64,000 bases of DNA from Diphasiastrum complanatum (Eukaryota; Streptophyta; Lycopodiopsida; Lycopodiales; Lycopodiaceae): contig CM055101.1 in NCBI GenBank assembly GCA_029204225.1, positions 40,895,427-40,959,426 on the forward strand, given 5' to 3'. The notes beneath the pieces are model-generated. The model was not told the origin of the DNA. It saw only the letters and a list, made by a program, of their open reading frames with translations, and did no database searches. The translations under genes were made by a program, and so were the position numbers. Each line of letters begins with the position of its first letter. Positions within the stretch are counted from its first letter, which is position 1. Positions 34,529 to 47,975 of the stretch are shown one piece after another.

Positions 34529-36090
34529 TAGCGGATCAGCACGCAATAATGTTGATTTTAGGATCAGACCTCAGGTTGGCCGCGTCGAAGCAATACCTGA
34601 GCTCAACAAATCCGTTAGCTGGTAGCAGATGGGCGCGAGCGAGTAGTAACGGATTGAAGGAAGTTGTTTTTGAGCGCGCTGAATCGATATCGCATGGATG
34701 CAAATAACTATAAGCAAAAAAATTTCAACGTCGTCGATCAGTATATATGGAAAAAATAAGAAATGATTGCAAACGTGGTGATTTGGATATCCGAGGTTCA
34801 GATTACGATGATGATTACCCATAGGCTTGTCAATCAAATCAATCTAAATATCCATCAATCATTAAAATGATTAGTCCATACAAGAAATAATTTCAAATAA
34901 AGAATGGTCACATCTACAATTAATGCTACAAAAGTATACTATCACACTTCTACCATTAAATGCTGAAATTGACAATGTTAAGCTTTAAATATCAGACCTT
35001 TTTTTATATCCAATAATTATAATTTTGAAAAATTCCGAAGGCCAGATTTTCACCTGATAGCTAATCAACGCGCATATAAAGCATTTGAAAACCAGAGTAT
35101 GTATTCTCATGCGCTCATCCGATATTGGACGGAATATGAATGATCAGAGCTTGATTTGATAGATTCTGCATAACTTTGGCCAGTATGAAGAGTCTTCCGA
35201 ATCAAGCTTTGATCATGCATATAGGGTCCAATAGTTTCAAAATTTTCAATAGTATTTTGGTCCTGGAATAGCGATTCGACGTGCGCAGTCCAAATGCAGT
35301 AAATACATCATCTGCCAAGCGCGCTGATCCGATATCTCATATGCAAAAAAATCATACTGGAACACATAATGAAAGACTTATGAAAATGTTCTGAATGAAC
35401 GTTATCTCAAAAGAAAAAAATTTGTCTTTACGGTGCTTAAATAGGATGAGAGATTGAAATAATTCTCCTCGTACATGTTTTTCAATGATATCCATTAATC
35501 ATTTGTTTATAATTTTTTTAATGATTATTCTAGAAGGCTAGTGATTGTCTATTTAATGTATTCCGACGTAGGTACATATTCTCGGGTCAGGGCTAATGAG
35601 GATTCATTGAATCTAGTGATAGACTAGTTAATGTATTCCGGCGTAGGTACAAATTTGTCTCACTCTGATTGGTGGATAAATATATTGAATCTAGTGATAG
35701 ACTAGTTAATGTATTCTGGCGTAGGTACAAATTTTTCTCACACTGATTGGTGGATAGATATAGGCTGTAAATTTCAATTCATTATTTGACAAATGTATGG
35801 TTGTGATCAACAGGAATTGGCTATAAATATGTGCACCACTTTCTATATTTCGATTCCGTGATCTTTTATTCTGAACTCTCTAGCCTTCTTGTTTTTTTTT
35901 TTTTCATTCTCGCGATATCGAATCGACGCGCGCCATCCCTTGTTGTGCATGCTCGTATTCATTCAGACGCGCTGAATCGATATCAGCCATCTCCGACAAC
36001 AACTTTTCAGAAAATTTCATTCTCAATCTCAGCGCGTGTACTTTACTTTATTCCTCTACCGATATTTATCTGTCGCGTTGAACCGATATC
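34529..36090. promoter_or_regulatory. 18-bp motif cluster 2 in the divergent promoter of genes B and C
   Basis: Nine copies of the motif in either orientation: 34529, 34674, 35056, 35111, 35268, 35319, 35914, 35967 and 36072. The first is 11 nt before the gene B ATG and the last 10 nt before the gene C ATG (36100), and the rest fill the 1.58-kb spacer. The core GATATC-G plus CGCGC is far more GC-rich than its surroundings. Likely a shared protein-binding site (transcription factor or transposase); inference. Confidence 0.7.
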
Positions 36091-36099
36091 GGATTCAAT

Positions 36100-37579
36100 A
36101 TGGCTAGTTCTTCCATGGCCTCAGATGACAAACTTATGGATTTTTTTTAATGCCAGTGACATTCCATCTGACAAATTAGAGTATTTTGCTAGTATTTTTT
36201 TTTTAACCCTTCGATGTCGATAAGCTAGTTTATGATAATCGTTATAATTTAATTTCTTATCTTGATAATTTTTTTCAGATTATTAGTACTCATGTTTTGG
36301 ATATAGATAATTTCTGTTTCGTTCATTTTCAGGACCTTGTACATTCCCAACCATCCTGTAAGCATAAACACAATATATACTATGATATCCACAAAAGAAT
36401 ATGTCGCCTTCTAATCAAAGGAATGGCTTTTGTCTTCTACATATCTACTGAAATTTCAGATGATGAGTCTGTTGGATCTTCAACTGTTCCATTGATCGAA
36501 GCATCTGCACCTGCTCCAGTTGATGTAAATGATGCAGATATTGATATAGGGGTTGAAGCTGAAGCTACTATGGCTTCAGATTATAAAAAAATTCTTCCTC
36601 GTTCTATAATCCTCTCTGATTCTCTTCCATTTGCATCTCTGTCAATTAATTAACTCTACTCGATGTTCTTTTATATTTTATAAATAATGAATGTTATATT
36701 TCATATAATGATATAGAAGATGTATTGAATTTGAGAGAGGATGAAATCCTCTCAATTTTTGCTTAAAATTTATCAGAATTTTTTGACATTGTTGATTACT
36801 CATATGATGACCTTGAAAGTGAGATAGATTATGATAAAGATGGCAATTGGAAATCTGGCAATGAGACCTTGGAGGCCATGATTGAAAAATCTAAAGCCTA
36901 TAAAGAAACTTTGCCTACAGAGGGAGAATTTTTGGAATTTCAAAAATAATATTTCCCTAGGACTAGATATATCCCCTCCGGAAATGTAGAGGCCATTGGA
37001 GGACATGACATCAACAAAGCAAACGTCGTTGATTACGATGATTATGATCTGGTAAGTAGATATTATATTGGTATTGATATTGTTCAGTTTTCTTATTGAG
37101 TTTGCAGTGTTATGTAATTTATTTTCTTTTCTCATTTACAGGATGCTATTGAAATAGATGCCTTTGGTATGAGACATGGAGGCGTCCGAGGTGTATCAGC
37201 CGGGAGAAAAGATGTTTCTCTATCTCATTATTTGAAAAACTTTCAAAATAATGAGATTTGTATATATCATTCATCTTATAATCCATATGCAACCACTGTC
37301 ATTATGGCCATCAAATCATTATCAGTTTGTTTAGGAGGCCATAAGTACGCAAGAGGAACATATTAAATAATTTTTGTGAAGAGATATTTGGCTATTAAGA
37401 TATTGGGTTATACTCTTAATGAGACTACGAAAAGATTATCTGCAATGGCCCTTTATTCGAGTTACATTGATATGAGCAAGAGGAAAAATTTAGAATTTTT
37501 AGATCCATATGAAAGGAGATTATTCCTTCATGACAATACCATCCGTCTGAATCTTGAAGAGGATGATGATGATAATTAA
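36100..37579 (+). pseudogene. Gene C: unknown protein with acidic stretches and acidic C-terminus
   Basis: I do not recognise the family. Begins MASSSMASDDKLMDFF, shifts in a T-run near 36145 into NASDIPSDKLEYFASIF, then FVHFQDLVHSQPSCKHKHN and an Asp/Glu/Ala-rich segment (36450-36600). After further breaks comes LREDEILSIF, then YSYDDLESEIDYDKDGNW and PRTRYIPSGNVEAIGGHD. A canonical intron (37052-37141) separates DYDDYDL from DAIEIDAFGMRHGGVRGVSA, HYLKNFQNNEICIYHSSY and a last part ending EEDDDDN at 37579. One in-frame TAA at 37364 and several T-run shifts. Acidic proteins often bind histones, which would suit its neighbour, but that is speculation. Convergent with gene D. Confidence 0.55.
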
Positions 37580-37614
37580 ATAATTTTCTGTAATAATTTT
37601 TTGATATATTACAA

Positions 37615-40264
37615 GGATCTCTCTTTTGTAATGAATTTAAATGCCTTTTGAAATATCGTAATACTTGGCGAGTTTTTAGCTTGATATCTAAATTTTGCTC
37701 TTCTGTAAAACCACTGAAAAAGTTGAACTAAATATTTATTTCTTGAATTGTGTCCTCCATGATTTGTTGCTCTATGAAATGCTCCCCTTGCTTGCCAATG
37801 AGATTTTTCCATGTCTTGTGATGACCAGATACTTAAGCTCTCATATTCCTTTGCAAAATAAGTTGTATGATGAAGAAGGATGTGCTGCAAACAATAGTTT
37901 TGATTAGTTACATCAGTAGAAAAAAATATAAGCTTGAATGAGAATATTACCAGATAATGATATAGATTAGCACCATGTAATAAGTAACATTGTTTTTTCC
38001 CCAACAATCATGTACAAATTTTACAAATGTGGTGCAATGATTTTGCAAAGTCCTCATATCTTCTGATGATAGGTTTTCTTTCCTGATAACACCTATGAGT
38101 TTGTCTAAATTGGTCCACACTTGTCCTTTTTCCACGCGATTACTTCCTTCCAGTGTTCGTGTGGCTTGAACAATTTCTCTTCATATTTCATATCTGACAC
38201 TTGATTCTTTGCATGTGTGATTGGATAAGAATCTTCTTGCTTTAGCACCTCCAATTGATGGCTTATTAGGAACGTTTCCTTTTTTTCCGGAGAGTCTGTC
38301 ACTTTTTTCAATCGTGACATTCCCTTTATGTAGTCTTGCATTTGACAGAACTATATCCAACCTCCTAATTGCTACTTTAGCCACTGACTCTAATTTATGA
38401 TTCCATGCTAGTAGAATATGCAAGTAAATTAGTTTTACAATAATACGAACCTCAGCATGCAATGTGCATATGTGAACATATTTCAATGGAATTGGCAGAA
38501 CACTTTTCATATTTGGATCTTTAGCTTCTCGTGTTGGGCCGGTGTTTGTTGATCATCCCAAATTCATATTGTAACAATCCTTCATGCAATAAAGACATGG
38601 ATGCTTTGATGTTGCCCCATGAGAGACATTATACATACATTTTAATGTTTTCAAATCCCCTACAAGGTGCCATTGAACTTAAAAACTTCCATGGTTTTCG
38701 ATTGTAAATTTCTCACCCTCCAAATGTCTCTTTATAATCTCGCCATAATTTGTCCTTGAAAATATCCATGATAGTATTTTATGGTCCTCTTTCAAGACTT
38801 GTAGAAAAACAAGTAATGCATAACATGTCAATAAAAACTGGCAAGGTATGAATTGTTAATATAGATATTCTAAATGAAAATGGAAATGTATATCTGGAAT
38901 GCCACCAACCACCATATGTGATTTTTCGATTGAACACTAAACGTTCGATCATCTGTATCTGAAATTTTGTTCATCAAAGTGACACTCACACGTTCCAACT
39001 TCTGACCCTTGATGATTTCAGATTCATCCAATTTTATTACAATAATGATCTTTCCATTTACTTGATGTTCGTCTAGTTTATAGAATCAAATAATGTATTT
39101 TAGAACATTTTCAATATCAAGGAAAATATTATTGCAATCGTTGTAATTGAGCTCACAATATTCTGATTTATATAATTCAGTTATATGAAGTGGTTGGCCA
39201 ACTACTTTGAACATTCCGTCATTATAAAAATTCTAGCTAATCTTACTCGATATGGACGCGGAAGATTAATTTTCTTCACCATCACTTGGGAAAAAACTTT
39301 TTTAACTATTCTAAAAAAATAGAATAAGCATTTCTGTTAATTCCAGATAATTACATGCACCTTGTATCACATTCGCATCCAAGTATAATTGAACCTTAAT
39401 CAAAACAGTCTCTACAATTTCATTTTTCATTTTTTCAAACTGAGCATTTTTTATCATTTCCTTTGCTGACTTTCTTGGTAAAACATGACTTAAAGATGAT
39501 CCAATGCATGAACGATCTGTTAAATAGTTTTTTGCCACCAAACATGATCTGCAGCAAACATATGAAACTCAAATTATGTTTAATAAATAAATAATCCATG
39601 TTATCAGTGCAAATCAAACCTAAATGACATATACAAATCAAATAAACAGTCTAGATGACAACATACTTGAATGTTCGAATTCTTTTTTTCTGTGTGTAGA
39701 TAGGTCATCAATATTCTTCATCAGTACTCTCTTTCTTTTCCTCTTCATCATTGTGTTATTGATAACTTTTAGATCAACATCAGACTTTAAACTCTCGGAT
39801 CGCAACTTTTCCATGGATTCTAATATTTCTTGGTTTGATTCTCAAAGAGTAGTGATAGTAGCATTCAACTCTGACATAGCATTCTTGAGTGCATTGTTTT
39901 CAGCACTAGTGTGTTGCACATAATGAAGCAATTGTTGATTTGCACGTTGTAATTGTTGATTCAGACAATATATGCTATGCATTCCAATATCATGCAACTT
40001 TTGACAATATCCAAATAATCCGCTATTTCCTTCACATACATATCTGAGAAGATGAGTTACGGACTTAAAATCTGGACACAAATTGGTAGCTGGATCATTA
40101 GGATAAATTGATCCATCCACCCACAAATCTATATTCATATGATCATTCATTCTCAATTCTCTAACTATTGCTGCAGCATTCTCTAAAACTTTTGCATTTT
40201 TCTTAATAATTGGAGTGCATTCAACATGCAAATGGAACATTGCCATTGTTAAAGCTACAATCAT
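37615..40264 (-). pseudogene. Gene D: long coiled-coil, Cys-motif protein resembling an uncharacterised transposase
   Basis: Read leftward from ATG 40264: LWVDGSIYPNDPATNLCPDF, a Gln-rich coiled coil (QQLQRANQQLLHYVQ), a TGA at about 39842 in place of Arg, and a basic stretch KRKRKR. Further on come KIIIVIKLDESEIIKGQ (about 39040, a possible first acidic residue), VGDLKTLKCMYNVSHGATSKHPCLYC (38600-38680, a D-L-K block followed by C-x2-C), IPLKYVHICTLHAEVR, and a C-terminal SIWSSQDMEKSHWQARGAFH and LVQLFQWFYRRAK. The order of D-L-K, C-x2-C and a late S-Q-x-x-E-K-S-H block recalls transposase-like proteins of several eukaryotic DNA transposons, from memory only. Several stops and frameshifts. 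It would be the mobility gene of the inferred element. Confidence 0.55.
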
Positions 40265-40653
40265 GTAAATGAATCTACCTACAGTAAATCAATATGAATA
40301 GATCTAGCATTCCTTACTTTTGTAATGTTTATGTCGCATTGAAAAATTGTCCTGCCTCATATTTCACTTTTAGCATACAGTGATTTCAAAAGTTTTGCTT
40401 CTCCCGCTTCAGTTTTTGCATTGAGCACACCAAGATTTTCAGTCTTAAAGCTCTAGTCCCGAACTTTGGAACGAGCATGAAGAGAAGTTATTACATCTCA
40501 TGCTAAACTAACTATTGTCTGAAGTTAACCATACTAGTTAAACGTCGGGCAAGGTCGAAAACAAGAAAAACGGCGACCAGAAGTTACCGGTTTGCATTCT
40601 CTCTCTACGTAACCTCTCTCTAAAGTGAAATTTCCTAAAGAGCCCATTTTGAG

Positions 40654-41426
<773 letters not shown>

Positions 41427-41829
41427 AATCTTTCACTTATTTATGTTGAATATCGAATCGATAAATGTATGGCAATCATAGACACCTAAAATTTCACATT
41501 CATCACAATTGTCATAGACGCCTATAATAATACTCAACTAAATTAAATTGAATGATATCAACAAATTAGCAAGATTAAGTTTGTTAGAATTGTGAAAATA
41601 GTCCTAGGTATAATTATATCAATTCTTTCTTCTTGGGCGGCAAACAATTTTCAGGTTCAAGCTTGTCAAAAAGCTAGATCTCTATTGAGAATCGGGCTTC
41701 CTCTCCTGAATAGTAGCATCAAAGCCACAAGTTCATTTGTTCAATATACATTCTTAGATTCAATCCTTAGAGATTCTTGTTTGTTTACATTCTTTTATAT
41801 CATTCTATCATCCATTGAAGGTTCATCGT

Positions 41830-42360
41830 ATGAGATTTGTTTGATCAATAAATTCAACGGTGATGACTTTCACATGTGGAAGTTCAAGATGAGGATGATC
41901 TTGATTGAGAAATATTTGTGGGAATATGCCAATGGCACAGCCAAACTAGAGAATTCAAAATTGTTGACCAATTGGAATGCAAAAGATGGTAAAATATATA
42001 ATAAGATTATCAAATAGCCCATATGGTTACTTGTTCCACTTTAAAAATAAGCTATACTAATTGACATGTATGAACAAATTTAACTACTTGTCTCTTTTTT
42101 AGAAAGAAGTTCCCAGCTTTGAAAATGAGTAAAGGCACTTCAGTAGGTGATCACTTTAATAGTTTTATACAATTGTTAAATCAACTAGGGGCTATTGATG
42201 TTCCAGTATCAGATGATTATGTCATTATGACACTTTTGTCTAGTCTTTTTACTTCTTATGAAAATTCAATACTATTTTTGGACAATACTCTTATCACTCC
42301 AAAAGGTGGCAACAAGTTTGTTACATGACTAAATAAGAAGGAAGAGTTCATTTTCTTCAA
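41830..42360 (+). pseudogene. Copia gag fragment (DUF4219/UBN2 type)
   Basis: KFNGDDFHMWKFKMRMIL followed by LWEYANGTAKLEN is the copia Gag N-terminus. After a gap, KMSKGTSVGDHFNSFIQLLNQLGAI and DDYVIMTLLSSL match the UBN2-type middle domain. Stops at 42017 and 42328. No LTR or pol continues from it; an isolated scrap. Confidence 0.82.
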
Positions 42361-43329
42361 ATAACAAGACTCTTGTTGTCATGTCCACGTCCTGTATATA
42401 GGATTTAGTATAGTCCTAGACTTGGATACACGGTACTCTAATGAAACAAGCTTATTATTTATGCCACGTCATACTGGACGTGACTCGAAAGTAATTAATA
42501 TCCTTGTGAGGCCCAAAACACACTAAATGGAGTTAGTACAAGGGTTGGGACCATATGTGCATGTGTAGAGTATCAATTGTCATAAATAGGTGAGTAATAG
42601 AATGCAAAAACTTCCTACTTCCAATGCATGACTACGCCTATCAAAAGCAGTAGTGATAGAAATCATGTTCAATCTTTAGCAACTAACTCTCGCTAGATAC
42701 TAAGTGATTACGTAGCCAAACATAAAGTATTGAATTCTCAGACAATTTCTATCAGTTACAAAGGCAATATAGAGATGCATGCATTATGACACAAACTGAA
42801 TGCAATAAGAAAATAGTATTGATTCAGAAAAACAAGATCATATGCTAATGAGCGCAAGACAATAGCAGATAGAAACCACGCACTCTAAATCTATCTCTGA
42901 GTAACTGAGAATAAGTCTGAAATAAGCAACTCTACTGATAGCAGTAGCGCAATAGCAACTCTAAATAAATATCTAAAAGACTGAGCTAGATTGCTCAAGA
43001 GAGTTCAAGCTTGAAAGCTTGATAGAGAGTTAACAACAATACTTTCTGATTGTAAACGATCTGCGTGATGAGAGCGTAGGAAGCGTTGTGTAATAACACT
43101 CAACTCCTTCACAATTCACAATGTTGATTGATCATTGACTTATTGAAAATGAGATGTATGAAAAACTGATTTGTACTAAGTAATTAGGTCATCAAATGTG
43201 ATTGCCAGTTGGCTAGAGTCCGCTGGCATTCATCTAGTTCTTCTCAAAAGTTGCTTGCTAATAAGCGGCGACAATTGCCCGTAAACAGTTTGTCTGCATA
43301 AATGAAGACCCTATAATAGAATGGTAAGG
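42361..43329. other. Unassigned, possibly LTR-derived
   Basis: No coding motif. Lies between a plus-strand copia gag scrap and a minus-strand copia RT scrap, so it may contain an LTR, but no second copy is in the window. Confidence 0.35.
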
Positions 43330-43610
43330 ATACTCACGCATCTGCTCCTTCTCTTGAATTGTTTGAGGACACTTGTCTTTTGACAATTTGAGACATGGTT
43401 CCATTGTGAGAGAGCTAACTTGCAATTAATCGGATTATATCTGATTAACATATTGTAGATGTACCTCTATTGAGTAATGTAGATCAACTTTCTATTTCTG
43501 TCTCTGTGGATTTGAATACCAAGGCAGAAATGAGCTTCGCCTAGATCGGTCATGTCAAATTCAGAAGATAGCATTGTCTTGTCTTCTTTTATCAGATTGG
43601 TATTGTTGTT
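43330..43610 (-). pseudogene. Copia reverse transcriptase scrap
   Basis: Reads leftward FDMTDLGEAHFCLGIQIHRD, then RYIYNMLIRYNPINCKLA, the conserved RT thumb/connection region after the YVDD box. Short, with stops. Similar in sequence to the same region of copia C, so perhaps the same family. Confidence 0.8.
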
Positions 43611-43718
43611 GAAACGACAACATTCTTTGAACTAAACAAAAGTGGTGATTCGAAGGCTCAAGAGTTGTTGTACCATGACTTGCTGATGCAGTATTGATAC
43701 AACAGCGATACCATTTCT

Positions 43719-45236
43719 ATGAGTCAGGTTTTGGTAGACAAATATGTTCTTGACGTGGAGTCGGACATGCAGACAGCTAGAAAGTCATTGGTGAGTTTTG
43801 GGTTTAGGGTCCTCGATGTCGATTTTGATTCATCTCCATTGTTTCGCGAGGAGATGTTTGTCGACAAGAACCCTTCAGAGGTTGAAGTTGACATTGAGAG
43901 ATTGAACGTGGATTAGCGAAAGATTTTCGACCGTGTAGTACGTGAGCATGTTGTTCGAAGAGTGGGTGGAGGTAGATGGACCGGGTGGTATAGGCAAGAC
44001 ACACTTGTATGGTGTCATGTTGTCATACGTGCATGCACAAGGGTAGAAAGCATTGGCAATTGCATCACGTGGGATTGTTGCACTATTGATGAAAGGTGGT
44101 AGGACCGCACATTCTTGGTTTAAAATTCCTCTGACGGAATCGAATGAGAGCTCGACATGCAACATCTCTAAGCAATTTGCGCTAGGTACGCTTTTGATGG
44201 CATGTCGACTCATCATTTGGGATGAGGCTCCCATGGCGCCTAAGTATACTATAGAGTGTGTGGACCGATCTCTGCGAGATATATTGAGTATCGATGCTCC
44301 ATTTGGAGGAGTTCCAGTTGTTTTCGGGGGTGATTTCCGATAGATTCTACCAATGTACTACGTGTTAGTCGTGCGTAGATTGTCAATGCTTCACTGAAGT
44401 GTTTGCGTTTGTGAAAAAACATGGAGGTGCACAAACTAACAAAGAACATGCACGTCATGGGTGTGGAGGGTGGCGATAAGGATGTTGAGGTTTGTAGATT
44501 ATTTGTTGAGTGTGGGAGATGGTCGTGAGCCCACATTCGTGCATCGCGATTTGGACCTGATCATGTGCCTAAGGACGTCTGATGTGGACGAATTGATTTC
44601 ATTCACATTTTTCAATGTTGCATGGCGTTTTATGAGATCATGCGAGGGTTGTTGAGCAGCTTCTGTGACGTTTGCACTTTTTATAGTGTCGATAGTGTTG
44701 TTGAGTGTGAGGGCTCTAATGTGCACCCTGTAGAGTATTTGAATAGCCTGCAACCGAGTGGATGTCCTCCATATAAGTTGGTGTTGAAGTTTGGAATGAT
44801 TGTGATGTTGTTACAATCGATAGCATCGCACAAGGGATTGTGCAATGGCACAAGATTGATCATCCTTAGATTAGGTAGACTGGTCATAGAGGCGGAGATA
44901 GTGATCGGAAAGAATATAGGAAGTAGAGTCCTTATTTCATGTATCCCTATAGTGCCAAGTGATTCGAACATATTGTTTGAATTGCAAAGGTGTCCAGTTT
45001 CCTATCAGAGCAACATTTGCCATGACAATAAACAAAGTACATGGGCAAACTATGGACATGATTGGATTGTATTTGCCTCGGCCTGTATTTAGCCATGGGT
45101 AGTTGTATGTTGCACTATCGAGAGTGCAAAATGCAACAAGTCTTCGTGTGTTGATTACTGACAAGGACAATCTATTTACGGATGTGGATGGACTGACGAG
45201 GTACACTCAGAACATGGTGTATTCAGGAGTGTTGTA
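43719..45236 (+). pseudogene. Helitron Pif1-like helicase (Rep-Hel C-terminal part)
   Basis: Helitrons move by rolling-circle replication using a fused Rep nuclease and Pif1 helicase. Seen in order: RKSLVSFGFRVLDVDFDSSP and NPSEVEVDIERLNVD, Walker A GPGGIGKTHLYG (about 43985), TAHSWFKIPLTE, STCNIS, Walker B LIIWDEAPM (about 44215), PFGGVPVVFGGDFR (about 44305), NGTRLIILRL (about 44845), [14 protein letters not shown] (about 45010) and SHGQLYVALSRVQNA (about 45095). At least three frame changes and several stops. The Rep domain upstream and Helitron ends (5'-TC, 3' CTRR hairpin) were not found. Confidence 0.9.
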
Positions 45237-45284
45237 GTGGTAAGTTTGAAGTGATGTTTATGGTTTATGGTTTCAGGATGCAAG

Positions 45285-45385
45285 GCACAATTATAGTTAG
45301 AGTTAGGGTTAGACTTAGCATTTGGGATGTAGGGTAGAGTTAGAGTTAGAGTTATGGTGGAAGTTAGGGTTAGATTTGGAGAAAA
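45285..45385. repeat. Degenerate GTTAGRG repeats (telomere-like)
   Basis: Irregular run of TTAGGGTTAGA, GTTAGAGTTAGAG and GTTAGGGTTAG words over about 100 bp. Too irregular to be a telomere array; plant telomeres are TTTAGGG. Confidence 0.6.
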
Positions 45386-45559
45386 AAACTATCAAATTTT
45401 GTACAAGGAGAAGGGTGTGTAGAAGGAGGTTCTTGGATATAGTTAGGATTTAGAGTTCAGTATTGGAAGCTTGTACTTAAAGCTTGACCATACCAGCTGA
45501 TTGCAGGCCAACTGTATCAAAGAGGGGCGGATAATATCATTCGACAATGTATCTTGTCT

Positions 45560-45894
45560 TCCTCATAATACAAGTCAGATCATGTCCCTCTCGCATGAAC
45601 CAATGGGAGGTGGTGGAGAATTTGCATCAGAAGTTACAATACATAATATTCTACAATCCTGGTGGCCAACAATGCATAAGGATACTAAAGTGTATATCAA
45701 CTAATGTGATGCATGTCAAAGGGCATGTAGACCAACGAAGGCGAACTATGAGCCGTTACGTTCTGTATTGTCTCAAGCGCCATTTGAAAAATGGGGACTC
45801 AATTCTATTGGCCTCATGTAGAAGACAAACGCGATCAAAGAAAGGCTAAAGCTCACTGGTGAAGGCCCTTATCGCATCACTGACATTCTATCGC

Positions 45895-45905
<11 letters not shown>
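45560..45905 (+). pseudogene. Ty3/gypsy integrase zinc-finger scrap
   Basis: EFASEVTIHNILQSWWPTMH followed by CDACQRACRPTKANYEPLRS and FEKWGLNSIG is the HHCC zinc-binding region leading into the gypsy integrase core. It then jumps to LKLTGEGPYRITDI, a sequence found near the end of Pol, so the catalytic core is deleted. Plus strand, two shifts. Confidence 0.85.
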
Positions 45906-46895
<990 letters not shown>

Positions 46896-47708
46896 CACCT
46901 CTTTCTCTCTCTAGGTCCACTCAGGCCTACGTGGCAAAGCTTGGTTGGCTTGCCACACAAGCCTATGTTAGGACCTACGTGGTTTGCTATATGGCAAACC
47001 CCAAGCTTGCAAGACTTGTCACGTGGTAGACCTACGTGGCTTTCCACGTGGCAGCCTACGACAAGATTGATAGATAGTAGATCTATGACATGCCTATGTG
47101 GCTTGCTACACAAACCTATAGTAGTCCTACGTGGCTTACGACATGGGAAGTATCAACCCTACATGGTTTTCCACGTGGCAGGCCTACGTGGCTTGGCACG
47201 TGGTAGATTGCAAGTCTCACCTCTTTCTCTCTCTATGTCCACTCAAGCCTACATGGCAGAGCCTGGTTGGCTTGCCACACAAGCTTGTGGCAAGCCTATG
47301 TCGCAACCTACAATATGCTTGCATGGTAGACATGAGGCCTATGCCATGCCTATGTGGTCTGCCATGCAAGCCTATGGTAGGCTTACATGGCTTGCCATGT
47401 GTCAGCTTTTGAACCCACCTCTCTAGATCTCTCTCTCTAGGTCCACTCAGGCCTATATGGTAGAGCTCTGTTGGCTTGCCGCACAAGCCTATGGTAGGCC
47501 GACATGGCTTGCCATGTGGCAACCTATGATAGGCTTGCTAGATAGTAGGCCTATGTGGCCTACTACATAAGCCTATGGTAGGCCATGTGGCAAGCCACAC
47601 AAGTCTATGGTAGGCCTACGTGGCTTCCCACATGGACAGTTCCAAGCCTACGTGGTTTTCCACATGGCAGGCCTACGTGGCTTGCCATGTGGCAATTTTT
47701 GAGGCCCA

Positions 47709-47772
<64 letters not shown>

Positions 47773-47975
47773 GTCCACTCAGACCTACGTGGCAGAGCCT
47801 GGTTGGCTTGCCATGCAAGCCTATGTTAGAACTACGTGGTTTGCCACGTGGCAAACCCCAAGCTTGCATGACTTGCCATGGGGCAGGCCTACATGGCTTG
47901 CCATGTGGCAGTCTGCGATAGGCTTGTAGATATCAGACCTATGACATGCCTATATAACCTGCTACACAAGCCCAT

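Larger units (their letters stand above)
30102..40653. mobile_element. Candidate large DNA transposon carrying four genes (inferred)
   Basis: Four intron-containing genes lie in alternating orientation (+,-,+,-): unknown/Ubl-like, H3-like/Ulp1 fusion, unknown/acidic tail, transposase-like. All share mild decay (few shifts, mostly in T-runs). Thirteen copies of an 18-bp motif are scattered in their spacers and one intron. CTCAAAATGGGCCCTTT at 30102 is matched in inverted orientation at 40637-40653 with one mismatch, the only sign of ends. No target duplication was established. Ulp1-like proteases are known cargo of some plant DNA transposons (for example Kaonashi MULEs and some CACTA elements), but the set seen here is not one I recognise. 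Gene content is observed; unity as one element is inference. Confidence 0.5.

Noticed and set aside
30102..40653. Endogenous giant virus or Polinton insertion (suggested by a histone-like and a protease gene)
   Set aside because: No capsid, packaging ATPase, DNA polymerase B or retroviral-type integrase is visible, and genes have canonical spliceosomal introns. A DNA transposon is the simpler reading.
45285..45385. Interstitial telomere
   Set aside because: Words are irregular (GTTAGAG, TTAGGG) and do not match the plant TTTAGGG repeat in phase.
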